Shown here: positions 48,490 through 60,890 of the stretch, in pieces
How the letters are laid out: each line of letters opens with the position of its first letter
How positions within the stretch are numbered: the first letter of the stretch is position 1
Assembly: GCA_021234155.1 (NCBI GenBank)
Contig: JAJEKV010000013.1
Span: 5,958,775-6,022,774 of the forward strand
Reading direction: 5' to 3'
DNA: 64,000 bases
From: Isoetes taiwanensis
Lineage: Eukaryota; Streptophyta; Lycopodiopsida; Isoetales; Isoetaceae
Notes under the pieces: model-generated
What the model saw: only the letters and a program-made list of their open reading frames with translations
Told to the model about the DNA's origin: nothing
Database searches by the model: none
Translations under genes and position numbers: made by a program

Positions 48490-49041
48490 GTGAAGAACAT
48501 GCTTTGTGCAGCGAATTCTCATGCTTGCTGTGTTATGATAAATCCTATTGTATTTTCAGGCTGATGCTTTGATCAATTGCTGTGATTTCATTCCCTCTTG
48601 CAATTTCCGGCTTCTTTTTCTTGTTCGATTCTGTATTGCAAAGCAGACAATAATGGACCTGTTCTTTCTTGTTGGATTGTGAGATGGGCGACAGCGAATT
48701 CCGGCACCTGTTCTCCTTCTGGAGTTCCCTGATAAGACCATATCGTTCGCCGATTCTGTGATGAGCCGGAGATATGGGGTTCGAATGATGGACGGCGGTT
48801 TTTTTTTTTGGATAGAGGATAGGTGGGAGCGATGGACGGCGGATATTTTTTTGGATAGAAATAGGTGAGAGCGATTAGGATTAGAAATAGGTGAGAGCGA
48901 TTAGTATTGGTGCCTAAAATAAGATCAGTTTTGCCAGAACCCTCATCAATTGCAAACAATAAACTTCAAAATAAGGGGTGCCAAAATCCAAGAAATGCCC
49001 TCCCAGAAGAAATACTCTTTACGTTGCCTCAATGTTTAGAA
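48490..49041. other. No gene recognised
   Basis: A minus-strand frame (48588-48959) has no known motif. A local duplication of TTTTTTGGATAGA and AGGTGAGAGCGATTAG occurs at 48800-48905. Confidence 0.35.
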
Positions 49042-49161
49042 AATATAGAAGAGTGATAGGAATTGATTCCCCTGAATCAAGGAAGATGAGAAAGAACATT
49101 TTGAACATATAGAAGAGTGATAGGAATTGATTCCCCTGAATCAAGGAAGATGAGAAAGATC
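49042..49161. repeat. Two-copy tandem repeat, period 65 bp
   Basis: ATATAGAAGAGTGATAGGAA followed by TTGATTCCCCTGAATCAAGG occurs at 49042 and 49107. Each unit contains the palindrome TTGATTC-CCCT-GAATCAA. Confidence 0.9.
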
Positions 49162-50422
49162 ATCTGAGAATCAAGAGCCCTGTTAAATAAAAGACAATCA
49201 AGACAGAATGAAACATCAAAATCCACTTTGAGATTCTATGTTACCCCAAATCTTACTTGGAAAGGCAAATATGATTCCACACAAAACAACTGAGGTTTTC
49301 TTCACCCTCCCAAGTTGGAAAAATGATCCAAAATTGATTCCTAAATGGCCCAGATGGATAATAAAAGATAATGTAGGTATTGCATTTTGAGGGCTTTTAT
49401 CCATGCCTTCAAATCGGCTAACACAGATCAGCAATGCTCATCTTATTAGAAAATACCGCTTACCCTAACGCGCAGCTATGCATTTTGGATGTGCTACTCT
49501 CCGGATTGCGAGCCTAGAAAGAAATTTGTGGCCAGAAACCAAATCACCAGCCCCCCTCTGTGAAGCCACCATCCCCCATAATCAGAATGCGGTAAGGACT
49601 CTGAAACGCTCTACCCTAATCAAGCAAAGACATTCTGGCAATCGAAATGAGTAAGAGGAGTCCGAGAAATTAGCCGGTCACGTAATGCCTGTACAAAAAG
49701 AATGGAAACAAGCAACTATTGAACGGGATCAGCTGCACCCACCGCATCTATCACAGTTGCATCGGATTGGAGCTTTGGTCTGCCCTGCCAGTTACCCGAT
49801 TGGAACATCCGCGATCCAGAACGTAGGCAACCGCCAGTTTACAGGGAACAATGGGTTTAGAGCAGTCATCAACATATACTTAGGATATACCACAAACCCA
49901 TATAAGCGAGGGTTTGCCTCCTTAGGGGCAACCCAAAAAGAAAAAAAAATAATAATGACAAAAATATTCATACGTGTTCAGATAACATGCATGTCATTTC
50001 AACAAAAATCCCTTTTACTTTTTATTGATTGCCCTTGTGCCTTTTTACACCAAGTAAATGGTTCAATGCAAGGCTCAGTAGTGGACTCTCACCTCCATAC
50101 CTCGCTCCTACAAGCTTAAAAGCCCACAAGGGCATTTTCTATAATACCTTTGGCGGAAAATGAACACAAGCTCGCCCCCATACTAAAAGCGGTTCCTACA
50201 AGCCTATGTGCTCTAAAAGAAATTTGACAGCAGAATGCAAGAAACTAAGCAATTCATTTGTTTGTCAAGCTGCCTTCTCATTAATGTGAAAACGGTAAAT
50301 AGGGAGGCTCAACAATAATAAAAGGCCTCGTCATACTCACATATCACCAACTAAATCTGATCTTGTTATGTATCAGAATACCAGTTCAAACTAGACCAAA
50401 ATTTGTGCAGTAAAACAACTCA
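49162..50422. other. Intergenic, no gene recognised
   Basis: A 144-codon + strand frame at 49685-50119 has no recognisable motif. The last 100-200 bp are probably 3' UTR of the S15a gene on the minus strand. Confidence 0.35.
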
Positions 50423-51080
<658 letters not shown>

Positions 51081-51301
51081 AAAATAACGTAGAGTAAGGA
51101 TATCTGAAGTACCACCGTAAATAGAGACGAATTGGTAAGTACTAATTATGGGGAAATGGGTTTGGAAGAATGTATTGCGGCCAAAGGTCTGCACTTTTAT
51201 GGTAGATTGGACATGGGTCTTCAAGGGTGAACACCGTGGTGTTCCACGGCAAGCCCGTCTTAAATTTCTTAAAACTAAATTGAGCCACGTCAGAAAATAA
51301 G

Positions 51302-51346
51302 ATTAGAATAGAATAGAATAGATTTTTTATCATCCACGGAGACCAA
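51302..51346 (-). repeat. Short (AGAAT)n with LINE-like 3' motif, second copy
   Basis: AGAATAGAATAGAATAGA, a T-run, then ATCATCCACGGAGACCAAT. It matches the junction at 44150-44190 with only about four AGAAT units. Confidence 0.7.
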
Positions 51347-53849
51347 TTAGCCTATGGGACTCAAACAAAAAAGAGAGCAGCAAGCGTATTACTGTCAGGA
51401 GATATTTTAGACGTGTCTTATTTGAATGCCGTATACAAGGTTATTGTCGCATTTTCTTTTGGGGGAAATCCCTTGCCACAAAATGAGACAGGCAAATTCA
51501 GGCAATCAAAAAGCAAGAGAAGTGCAGAATTAGGGGGTCGCAAATTTGAGAAAAGCTTCATCCTAGAACTCCATCGATCCATCGATTGGAAGTAGTTTCC
51601 ATCACAGTTGAATCTGGATCCTCTGCAACATCAATTGAAGTGCATGTGAATCATAGGTACTTTTTTTTTTCCCTTTTGTTTTCGTTATTGAAGTTAAAAG
51701 GGATCGATCATCTCTATTCTTGCACTTTTTCATGCTGTCATGCTATGCTTATGACCCACAAAAGAAACAATAGCATTTTCGGCTATCTTGCTGACGATTT
51801 GCACACACTCTTGACATAGTGATAAGACGGTCACAAAATGAGACTGCCATGGAAAAAGGACCTAAGTCCAGTTTCCCTTGTTTTTGGAAGTGCAAAAGGA
51901 AAATTAGGACATTGTAAAGAGATTTTTGTTGAAATATTGCCTCCGCACCAACGATAAGTATCCAGGCCTCCCTTTTCTTTTTTCACTGTTCATGCTATGG
52001 CATTGTTCATAGAGTGAAAATTCGAGTTTCCAAAGATTACCAAAATTTGTTCGAGTTCTTTACCAAAATTTGTTCGAGTTCTTTATAAACTATGTGAGCT
52101 ATGCTAAAAGAAAGGACAAAGAGCTATTCAAGCGATTTCGTCCAGATCTTATGGTTTTTTTGGGATTCTCCTATTCATATCAAAATTTTAGAGAAGAATT
52201 CCATCTAATAACAGAAGCTTACAAATATCTTTCAGGAATGCCTGAATAAACAAGTAAATCCCCTCTACGATCCGAAAAGAAGCTTAGTGATGACATGATA
52301 ACACATCATGACCGGATTCACGCCCTCTCTGTGCATACAAAAGAAAGTTCCATAATTGAAACGTCGGCTTAATTTCAACAAAAAAATCTCTTTATGTCTT
52401 TTAAAATGCATTTTTTATTTTTTTTATGCTTATGTAAAAGCCCTTGGCGTATCGTCGGCCTCGGCCGACAAGCTCCACACCTCTGTCAATCACGCCAAGG
52501 CATTTTATATAATATGTATTGTCGAGTGTCTCGATATCCAACAAATTTGAGATAAGTTCTTTCAACCTATAATTCGATTGAAGGACATAGTGTTAGGGAG
52601 GTATCGGAATACCTGGTCTCTCCAATGAAATTGGCACTGCACATAGCAAAGGGCTGGATATATTGATGTATATGGAAGAGACGAAGATTCCTTATTCTTC
52701 AAGGTAAATTCATGCATCTATGGTCGTCGAAAGTTAATTTTAAAGCAGAGTAGGTGCTTACACGTGGATGAGGATGTTGCTCAAGAAATATAAGACCACT
52801 ATCTTAGTCGGTTCTAGATAGTGAATGTTTACTTGCTGTATTATTACCCCTCATGATCCATTTTGGACATTGAGACATTATACCATCTAGTGACAAGTGT
52901 AATTTTATCATATCTAATTGGGTTTCCATCTTTCAAAAAACAAAATAATAAATTGTATGTTGGCATGGTATATCAGCCGAGCATAGAGTATTCCCACAAA
53001 GAAGCAATGAGGCGCACGACAATATGCTCACGAATATACTCGATAAGAGGCTATAGCTTGTAGCGAGTGGGCTCAGAAGATGAACTTGAAGTCGCACTGC
53101 ATAGGCGAAACTTTGGACTACGACGGAACAACTTTTTTCTAGCTCCTTCACTTCTGACTTCACTTCTTTCTAGGAAAGTAGCTGCCATAATCTGATCATT
53201 TGTTTAATTTTATTTTCTTTGCTACTTAACGTGGCATTTTTGCTTCTATTTTATGTGCTTTTTATTCAGATTTATAGATATTTTCTTTATTCATCACTTT
53301 TATTACGTCATTTCTTCTTAATCCCAATGTCTATCTTTTGTCGACAGAACCCACTATTTCATTTGCATGCTTTTTTTTACTATTCGGCTCGAAGTCTCAA
53401 GAAGTCTGGAACTTCATTTTATAAATAGAGATATTTGCCATGACAAATTTTTGCCATAATACTTTTGGTTTGCAGGTTTAAATCCCATAGGCATGTGTTA
53501 ACCGGTTGTAACCAGTAAGTTTTACTGTTGGCTTTCCACTTTTCCATACTAGGTTGTAGGGACATGCCACGAGGCAACACCTAGTTCATCTTCCGACAAG
53601 AAACACAATTCAATTTCTATGTTGTAGTGACATATGATTTGTAACTAAATACCTTGCCCTTTACTTTACAGGAAGGACTTTCCCAACGGTGGATTACTAG
53701 TACGATGGTTCTCGAGCGACCCACCACAAACTAAATGGTTGGCATTCTTGAGCAACAACCCGATGATGTGAGTGGAGGAGATAGAGGTGCGAGCCCTCCC
53801 ACACCCGGATTCAAACCCGACACTCCACCATTGATCACATTTTCGCATT
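51347..53849. other. No gene recognised
   Basis: Frames are short and AT-rich on both strands. It contains a duplicated CCAAAATTTGTTCGAGTTCTT (52040-52085) and the small structured element at 52440-52500. Confidence 0.35.
52440..52501. repeat. Small GC-rich nested inverted repeat
   Basis: CCTTGGCGT at 52442 is mirrored by ACGCCAAGG ending at 52500. Inside is GTCGGCC-TC-GGCCGAC (52454-52469). It forms a compact structured element of about 60 bp in AT-rich DNA and could be a very short MITE. Confidence 0.6.
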
Positions 53850-54185
53850 CTACAAATCTTGGTAGATAACAAGAACTGCCGACAAGACCTCTACTACTGC
53901 TTCGTTGACTTTGCAAAGGCTTCTGACACTGTGCTACGAAAAAAAGTTGTAGGAAAGATCAAGACAGTTCGACACCGCTATATGGTTGAAAAATATGGTT
54001 TACAGGTCGTATGAGAAATGCTCAGGCAGGCTTACACTGTCAGGACAACCTGTCAATAGTAGTATTGGGACCGTCAGAAATGCCTACTCTCTCCAATGTT
54101 ATTTGGCCTTTACATTGATCATTGGAAAGGTGGCTTTTTGAGCAGGGAGGCAATAGAATTCAATTTGTACATGGGTAAAAGCGCA
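53850..54185 (+). mobile_element. LINE reverse transcriptase fragment (copy I)
   Basis: Readable blocks are NCRQDLYYCFVDFAKASDTV (RT palm A, about 53876-53935), MLRQAYTV, and LLSPMLFGLYIDHW (about 54087-54130). Frames shift and stops occur. It differs from the 26-27 kb family but is the same general type. Confidence 0.65.
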
Positions 54186-54223
54186 TTGTAGTGGATCACT
54201 TGGTATGTCCCCCTTGTCCCCAG

Positions 54224-54431
54224 GGCTCCAGATTGGGGGGGTTCCTCCCCAGAATTTCCGGTTGAAGTTGCTAAAATCCGGTTTCTTTATTAGATGCCGG
54301 AAAATTTCCGGTCAAAATTTTATAAAATCCTTGTTAAATCCGGCAAATTAGAGGATATTTTCTGAAAAATCCGGTAAGTAGCAACAAATCACGGCATTTT
54401 GCCGGTTTAAGCAAAATCTAATCTGGAGGCC
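54224..54431. mobile_element. MITE-like repeat (copy 2), TIR GGC(C)TCCAGATT
   Basis: It starts GGCTCCAGATTGGGGGGGTT and ends AATCTAATCTGGAGGCC, an inverted pair. The interior is rich in (A/T)TCCGG words. It is homologous to 44241-44407. Confidence 0.75.
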
Positions 54432-54448
54432 TGCTTGTCCCCCCTCCC

Positions 54449-56172
54449 TTTTTTTTTTTTGAGGGATAAAAAATTGACTTTATTTACTTTAAAGGAATGG
54501 TACAAAGCCATGTGGCAGGGGTGTATCCATCTGCGAATCTGAGATGGAGATAGCTACATGGCTCCTTCTTGCACTATTTCCTTGTTCATCCTAGTGTAAT
54601 CTTAGGTAGGTGCCCCAAATTTCAACCTTTACTTCTTCTTCACTCTCGAAGACTAGCCTGAATTTTTTCAGCCTTTCATGTACTATATGTAGAAGTTGAT
54701 ATGGTGATATGTCTGCTTGATTCTCATCAAAGACCAAGGCGTTTCTCCTTTTCCATATTGACCATATTGTCCAGGCCCTAGCTATATGAAAGGCCACCTT
54801 CACCATTCTAGGGGGAGGATACCCAACAACAGTTCCTTGGTACCTAGCGGGTATTCAAAGCTATCCAGACTCCATGCCCATACTACTTGCAGCTTCTCAC
54901 ACTCCACTAGACAATGTTCTATGGATTCCTGTTCGGCCTCGCACAAGGGACATACTGGGCTGACGTTGTTGTCCCATTTTGCGACTAGTTGATTGACCCT
55001 TGGAACCCTGTGTATCACTTGCCAGAGGAAAACATTTATCCATGGGGGTAGATATTTCTGCCACGCATCTCTCCATATGTTTTTGAGGTTTTCCTCCGTG
55101 ACTACTATATCCCATTTGGTAGGTATTGGAAGTAAAGTAAACCCTGAGTCCTCAGGCTTCTGTAACTTGATTTCACAAACTTATTTGGCAAAATCGCAGG
55201 GTGCAAAACCCATGGATTTTGATCTCCTGTAGTTATAGTGTTTGGGAGTACTGTGGCCACACATTCCCATATTGTTTTGTCTGCGTCCTTTAAGGCAAAG
55301 CGTACCTGAAATTCTGCCCAACTGACTAATTGTTCTCCCTTGTACCATTGAGCGCAAGAATCTATTCCACAGTTTTTCCACCTCTTTACGATCCTTGCAT
55401 CAGCCACCATACCTAAGGGGCCTTGTTTATTGTGCAGTACCACTGGTACCCACCATGGCGGGGAAGTCTCTGCTTCGAATTTGTTGATATCAAGCGTAAA
55501 TAGCTTTTTTTATGATTTGCCAAGCCGAAATTAATCCCTTCAGGAATGGAGAAGCATCTCTACATGGCTTAAGATCAAAAAAGAGTGACCATGGGAGTGA
55601 TACTTTGACGGAGGGCTTACTATGCTTACATGACGCTAATAGGGCCTGGTTGATGAGATGCATACCTGAAGACTTCACCTCTTTCTGTATGATCATCCAT
55701 ATGAATTTGGCTATTATTACTTTGCTCTGTAATGATATGTCGACCATTCCAATTCCTCCTTCTGCCTTATCTCTCTTGCACTTCCACCAAGCGATTTTGA
55801 CCACTTTGCCCCTTCTTCATTCCCTCCCGGACAAAGTTGCGGATTAGCCCTTCTAATTCTGTGTCTTCTCCTTTGGGGCTAGTAAGATTGATGGCGTGTA
55901 GACATGAGTATTGCTTAACACATGTTTTGCCACAGTAATTCGACCTGCAAGTGATAGCTTTGCCACCTTCCACCAATTTAAGTGTTTCTGTAGGCCTAGT
56001 AGTATTTCAACCCATATTTGTGCATTCGCGATATTAATGCCCACTGGAACTCCTAATAGGTTGGAATGCTCACCCTCTGGGATTATTTTCCATGGTAGGA
56101 TTGTCAAGTATGTGGGATCACGGTTCTTCCAAGCGGCAATTTAATGCTTTGCGCATTTTTCGGTTTATGAGA
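54449..56172 (-). mobile_element. L1-type plant LINE, 3' half
   Basis: The minus strand encodes, from 56107 down: SNLLGVPVGI, WWKVAKLSLAGRITVAKHVL, WWKCKRDKAEGGIGMVDISL, then the C-terminal zinc region VCPLCEAEQESIEHCLVECE (54960-54900) and IWSIWKRRNALVFDE (54755-54715). These are standard blocks of plant L1 ORF2 C-termini. A T-run at 54449-54460 is the poly(A) tail of the minus strand. CCTCCCTTTT flanks both ends (near 54440 and 56169) as a likely target-site duplication. Frameshifts split it into five frames. Confidence 0.8.
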
Positions 56173-56553
56173 CATCCTCCCTCCCTTTTGTGATGAGAGG
56201 ATGGCACCAAATTGTGGCATCAACCATAATGATTGTCAAAAATATTATAGTAAATGCCAAAAATAGTTAGTAACTGCCAAATTTAGATTCAGTGATCCAA
56301 TTCAAATTCCTAACAAACTGATAGGAATGCATTTAGTTCAATTCGGTGGTATCAAAGTTCTTTTAAATGCCTAAAGATATTTGATGTTTTCTGAAAAAAA
56401 AAATAAATCGACAAGTTTTCTTAAGAAATAAGTAAGAGCGTTGTTTATCGTAGAGTTGTTCGTGTTTTGATTTCTGTGAACTACAAGATATTTGTTTGAA
56501 TCGCACGCATGATTTCAGAGTTAGCTATGGCCTTTACTTAATGAAGCAAAACC
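56173..56553. other. AT-rich spacer
   Basis: No feature recognised between the LINE and the hairpin repeat. Confidence 0.35.
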
Positions 56554-56662
56554 TTGAATGCTTTGATGCTCCTTGGCCAGTTACCAATCCTAAAGAACCA
56601 CACATTAAAAAAATGTGTGTCTTGGGGTTGGTATGATTGCTCAGGGAGCATCAAAGATTTTT
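56554..56662. repeat. Hairpin-forming MITE-like repeat (copy 2)
   Basis: GCTTTGATGCTCCTTGGCCA...ACCACACATT is mirrored by AATGTGTGTCTTGGGGTTGG...GGGAGCATCAAAG, with a tiny loop. It is homologous to 16498-16611. Confidence 0.8.
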
Positions 56663-57245
56663 AATGTTTATCTCAATTCCTTCTTGGTTCTTTCAGATGC
56701 ATGGGTTAATTGCCATTGAAACATTGCAATTTCTTTTGTGAAGCCAAAGTGATATCATAGCCAGCTAAATAATTATCAACTAGAGTCTAGTATCAATAAT
56801 CCTTTTTTTATTTGTATAATGAAAGGTAATGTATCTTTATAATGATGTTTTAGGATAATATTATAGGATAAAATATAGTATGATATTCTGGAGTACAAAA
56901 TGATTTAATTGATTTGATGAGCATTAAATATTGTTGGCCATAAAAATTTCTAGCATATAAGCTCATGCATGCCCGCGAAAATTGCATTCCTTCCATTTTT
57001 GTTCTCTGCCCAAGCCATGAAGCGGAAGTGCTTCATTTATCAGCTTTCGCATGAAGAACCCGAGGTCTCTTCCAAAAGACCTCGGGTCGAATTTCCTCAC
57101 ATTAAGTTCTTTTTGTAGAAACCCTCTAGTTTCAACTCAGAGGATGAGGATGAGGATGAGAAAAAGATGAAGAATCCAAACTGGATGATTGAGAATGGAT
57201 CACAGCTTTGCTTCAAGATTGGCTCGTCTCAGAATCAGATAATGA
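56663..57245. other. No gene recognised
   Basis: The last part (57010-57240) contains coding-like words (GGATGAGGATGAGGATGAG; MKNPNWMIENGSQLCFKIG) that might be the end of a gene, but there is no family match. Confidence 0.3.
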
Positions 57246-57300
57246 GTGGAGGAGGAGGAGGAGGAGGAGGAGGAGGAGGAGGTGGTGGTGGTGGTGGTGA
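57246..57300. repeat. (GGA)n(GGT)n trinucleotide repeat
   Basis: A run of about 11 GGA units is followed by about 6 GGT units. It would encode poly-Gly or poly-Glu depending on frame; neither is evidence of a gene. Confidence 0.9.
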
Positions 57301-58449
57301 ATTTTTGCTTGACTTACAAAGGACGCCTCAGGTTTGCATATTTTGTTTCCTTTCCTTTTCATAATTTACTTTTTGGGTTGCCCCTAGGGGGGCAAACCCT
57401 TGTTTATGTGGGTTTTTGGCATATCCTAAGTATATGCTAGAATATCCCTAGGATATGCTGGTGACTACTACAAACCTATTCTACCCTGTAAATTCTCGGT
57501 CACCTGCGTTGTGGGTCAGGGATGCTTGAACCGGGTAACTGCCATTTTCTTTCTTTTTGGTTTCACTTGCTTCCATTTGCTCTTTCTCTTTGCCTTGCAC
57601 CAGATTTTGCTCTTTCCTTTTTCTGTTCCGATGGGTTTCAACCTGATTTGCTCGCCCTTGCTGGATCGCCAGTTGCTTCTGCTTGCTTCTGACTTCTCTA
57701 GAATCATGTCCAGGCTAGGCCTATCTCGCCCATTAAGGGCTTACTTTAGCGTGGTTCCAAGCCTGAATCAATTTTCAGTCTTCATTATGTGTTGGTTGAT
57801 CCGTTTGATCAATAGGATGAGATTGGGTTCTGTGTGCTCACACTTGCCGTTTGATCAATAGAAAGAGCTTCCAACCATAATTTTGCTGGCCGGATTCTAG
57901 CAGGACCATCCCTGGCCTCTCTGGCCCCTTTATTCTGAATCAATCCTGGCTGGAAGTCTGCGATTGCCTCTGACTTAGTCGATCATTTGGAGCTGGAGCC
58001 GACTTCGATTTGTTATTTCTACGGCTTGTGGTTTGGTATGCTGATAGGTTTAACTCTTGTGGCTGTACAAAGAGGTGATTTATCTTCTTCCTGCCCATTC
58101 CCATTGCCAAACATATTGCCTTTCACTATTTATTAGCAGTTTTTCTAAACCCTGAGTTGTTTGTTGTTTGCAGATCCTACATCCAACTTAATCAGGAAAC
58201 CAAACCAACTGTAGCCCCGGTGGATCAAAAGGACCAGCTATTTCTCTGGCAAGATATTCAATTAGGTGCTCTGCAAACCTATGATAATTAAAGGCAGACT
58301 TTGGCATATCAGCGCAGTGGGGTTTTGCTCACAAAATTGAGGTCATTGGTGTTTTCAATGCGTAGCATAGTCTGTGAATGTTATATGAGTTTTAAATTTA
58401 TGCATGTTGTGTCTTATTCTAAGCACCAGGGTTTGCACAAATTGAATAT
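57301..58449. other. No gene recognised
   Basis: Pyrimidine-rich frames (57511-57861) look like composition effects. Confidence 0.3.
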
Positions 58450-59352
58450 GCAGTGCAGCAATTATGGAATTCCACGACTGCAAATCCGGATTTGTCAATC
58501 TATCGAATGATCTTTGGGCATCATCAAGTCTTTTGCACTTGCCATACATGTTAACGACTGCAGTAGCAACAATGGCATCAGTGCAAAACTGACTATCCAT
58601 GATATATGCATGGTTGTGTTTTCCTTCTGCTAAAGATGTAAGTTCTGAGCATGCTTTTAAGATAGTAACATAAGTAATTCTATCAGATTCTCTACTTTTT
58701 AGTAAATGCCTACTCTAAGGCATTTCTTCCATTTCCATTATGGATGTAAGCAGTAATAATTGCATTCCATAACACTATATCTCTCTCAGACATCCTGTTA
58801 AACAACATCTTCGCAACTTCTAGACTTCCAGACTGTCCGTACATGATAATAAGAGCAGTTCTGACAGCTATATTTGATTCAAAGCCACTGCGAAGTATGC
58901 AGGAATGGATCCACTTGCCTTCTCTTAAATTTCCCAAAGAGGTGCATGCATCTAATATACCCACAAATGCAATTTTATCTGCAATAATGGGCTGAGATTC
59001 CATCTGTTTGAATAGTTGAAGAGCCTCCTTTCCATTCTCATTTTGGGCATATGATGAGATCATGGTACTCCAGGAGACAACATTCCGCTCGGACATTCTT
59101 TCGAAGACCACCTTGCATCACTTAAACTGCCATACTTGGAGTACATGCTTACAAGGGTCGTACCAACTACAACATCCAGGTCCAATTCACTATTTTCAAT
59201 GCAATAATATACCCTCCTATCCTCTTCAAGGATTTCCAAGTAGGAACATGCATGCTGAACGTATATTTATTGGGTTTTACACCATGCTGCATTCTCCAAA
59301 ACAACCAAATTGCCCCTTCTGCCTGCCCAAGCCTGACATATGCAGCGATCAT
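58450..59352 (-). pseudogene. PPR protein (PLS type) pseudogene fragment
   Basis: Reading downward from 59352: MIAAYVRLGQAEGAIWLFWR; VSMYSKYGSLSDAR (59160-59120); MSERNVVSWSTMISSYAQNE (59090-59030); FVGILDACTSLGNLREGKWI; ALIIMYGQSGSLEVAKMLFN; ITYVTILKACSELTSLAEGK (58680-58620); AVVNMYGKCKRLDDAQRSFD; and SWNSIIAAL (58465). These are about seven P, L and S motifs of plant organelle RNA-binding proteins. Frameshifts near 59350, 59110 and 58715 break the frame. The protein stops mid-array, with no E or DYW end and no N-terminal targeting peptide. Confidence 0.88.
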
Positions 59353-59639
59353 GATATTCCATGAGAAAATTTATTCTCAAGATCAAGGAATGCTAGTTGC
59401 TCAAATCTTGTGTTCTGATTTGCCAAATTCTCCATCATATTGTATGGCATTCTACTTTGCAAGTTTCACTTGTGATACAAGTAGCAATCATATTTTCCAC
59501 AAGCTACAGCAATATTTGCCATTGTGCAATTATTGTGGATGAGGTTCTTTACACAATAGTTGACATGTTTTATGTCCTAAGCGAGAAAATACCTGCTACT
59601 ATACAAACCACTAATTATTTTGCTAGTTGTGGGGTGATT

Positions 59640-60890
59640 TTGCCTCTACTTGCTCTGTTTTGTAAGGTTGAATTTTCTGTTATACGTGGATCAGGACCCA
59701 ACGAAACAGAAGCATGGTTGAGGCCACTGTATTTAGCAAGTAGACTTCTAGCTGCTCGAACTATTGGGCAGCTTTTACTGGCAGGAAATGGTGTGAGTAG
59801 ACGGGCAAAGCTACTGAAAGATTTAGCAGAAAGGAAGAGTTATACAAATGTTGCTTCACATGAGAAAGCTGCTCTGGGCACAGGAATTGGTGAGGTCACT
59901 GATATGTATGAATTGTTGAATGCTATTGAGCATAGCAGAGAAGATGAGCACAAACCATTATTCATTCATACCCTATTATTTCTACGCCCATTTGATATTT
60001 TATCAACAATTGCCCGCAATCCAGAAGAAGCTTGCAGAGTATATGATGGGGATTTCCTGTCTCCTTGGCTTGTATGGAATGAGTACTTGCGGGTAAGAGT
60101 TAGAACTACTTTCGCAAAATAAGCAACAAAGGTCCAAAACCTTGTACATAACAAAGAAATATGTGGTCTTCCCCATGGTCACTAGTGTGCCCAAGACCAA
60201 TATTTCTGCGTTATGTACTTGTAACTATTTCAAGTAAAGAATGCAGACCTACCTATAGAGATGATGGATATGATGATTATGCAAGAGAGCTGTATCTGGG
60301 AGGATTTTTTGTTGATCAATTCCTTCGACAAACATGCCTTCAATTCAATACTAGAAGGCCGCTTTGTTCAAGAGATTCAAAAAATGTTAGTTGTTGGGTT
60401 TTCAACTGACGGCTTATAGGCTTATGTACTGATCAGCTTACCTTTGATGATCGAAGAAGGTTGTTGTTAGCCCCGTTGCTTCTTTTTAGACTTTGGCCTT
60501 CTCTTTTATCAGGCAATTCCAACATTGACATCTTTCTCCCCTTGTGTGATCTGATAAGTAGCTTAAATGGTCAGTGCCGAGCTCTTGCTCAACCTGTAAT
60601 GTTGTTACTCCACTGCACTGCTACACACTCTGATATAGCATAGCAGATTACATGATATCTAAGGAACTCATCCATACTGTGGCATCTTTTCTCACACTGA
60701 ATATTTCAATCTCTGATGCTGGTAAAACTAGTACTGGTCGAAGTCTATGCAGCCTTATGCTGTTATTAAGACTGCTGATACTAAGTAGCAGCACCACGGA
60801 TATTGTATCGAGGGAAAGAATCCTTCCAAAGTTTCTAGATTTGGTCCTGGACTTTGGGGGTTCATCCATTGTAAGAAATCGTCAGTAATG
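59640..60890 (+). pseudogene. GRV2/RME-8-like (DnaJ-C13 type) C-terminal fragment
   Basis: A + strand frame contains ETEAWLRPLYLASRLLAART, then LSPWLVWNEYLRVRVR (about 60054-60105). After a probable intron come YARELYLGGFFVDQFLRQ (60277-60330), NGQCRALAQPVMLLLHCTAT and TGRSLCSLMLLLRLLILSSS. The order of an IWN/VWN-type repeat, then a xLxVGGxY block, then armadillo-like helices recalls the C-terminus of RME-8/GRV2, which acts in endosomal and vacuolar sorting. In-frame stops (60408, 60641) and missing N-terminal parts suggest a fragment, although I did not resolve all introns. Family identity is moderate. Confidence 0.5.

Noticed and set aside
53690-53880. tRNA gene or tRNA-derived SINE (GGGTTTGAATCCGGG on the minus strand)
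   Set aside because: Only a B-box-like word is present; no A box at the right distance and no cloverleaf could be drawn.
57167-57440. Glycine-rich or poly-Glu protein
   Set aside because: Produced by (GGA)n(GGT)n. Surrounding frames have no family match.
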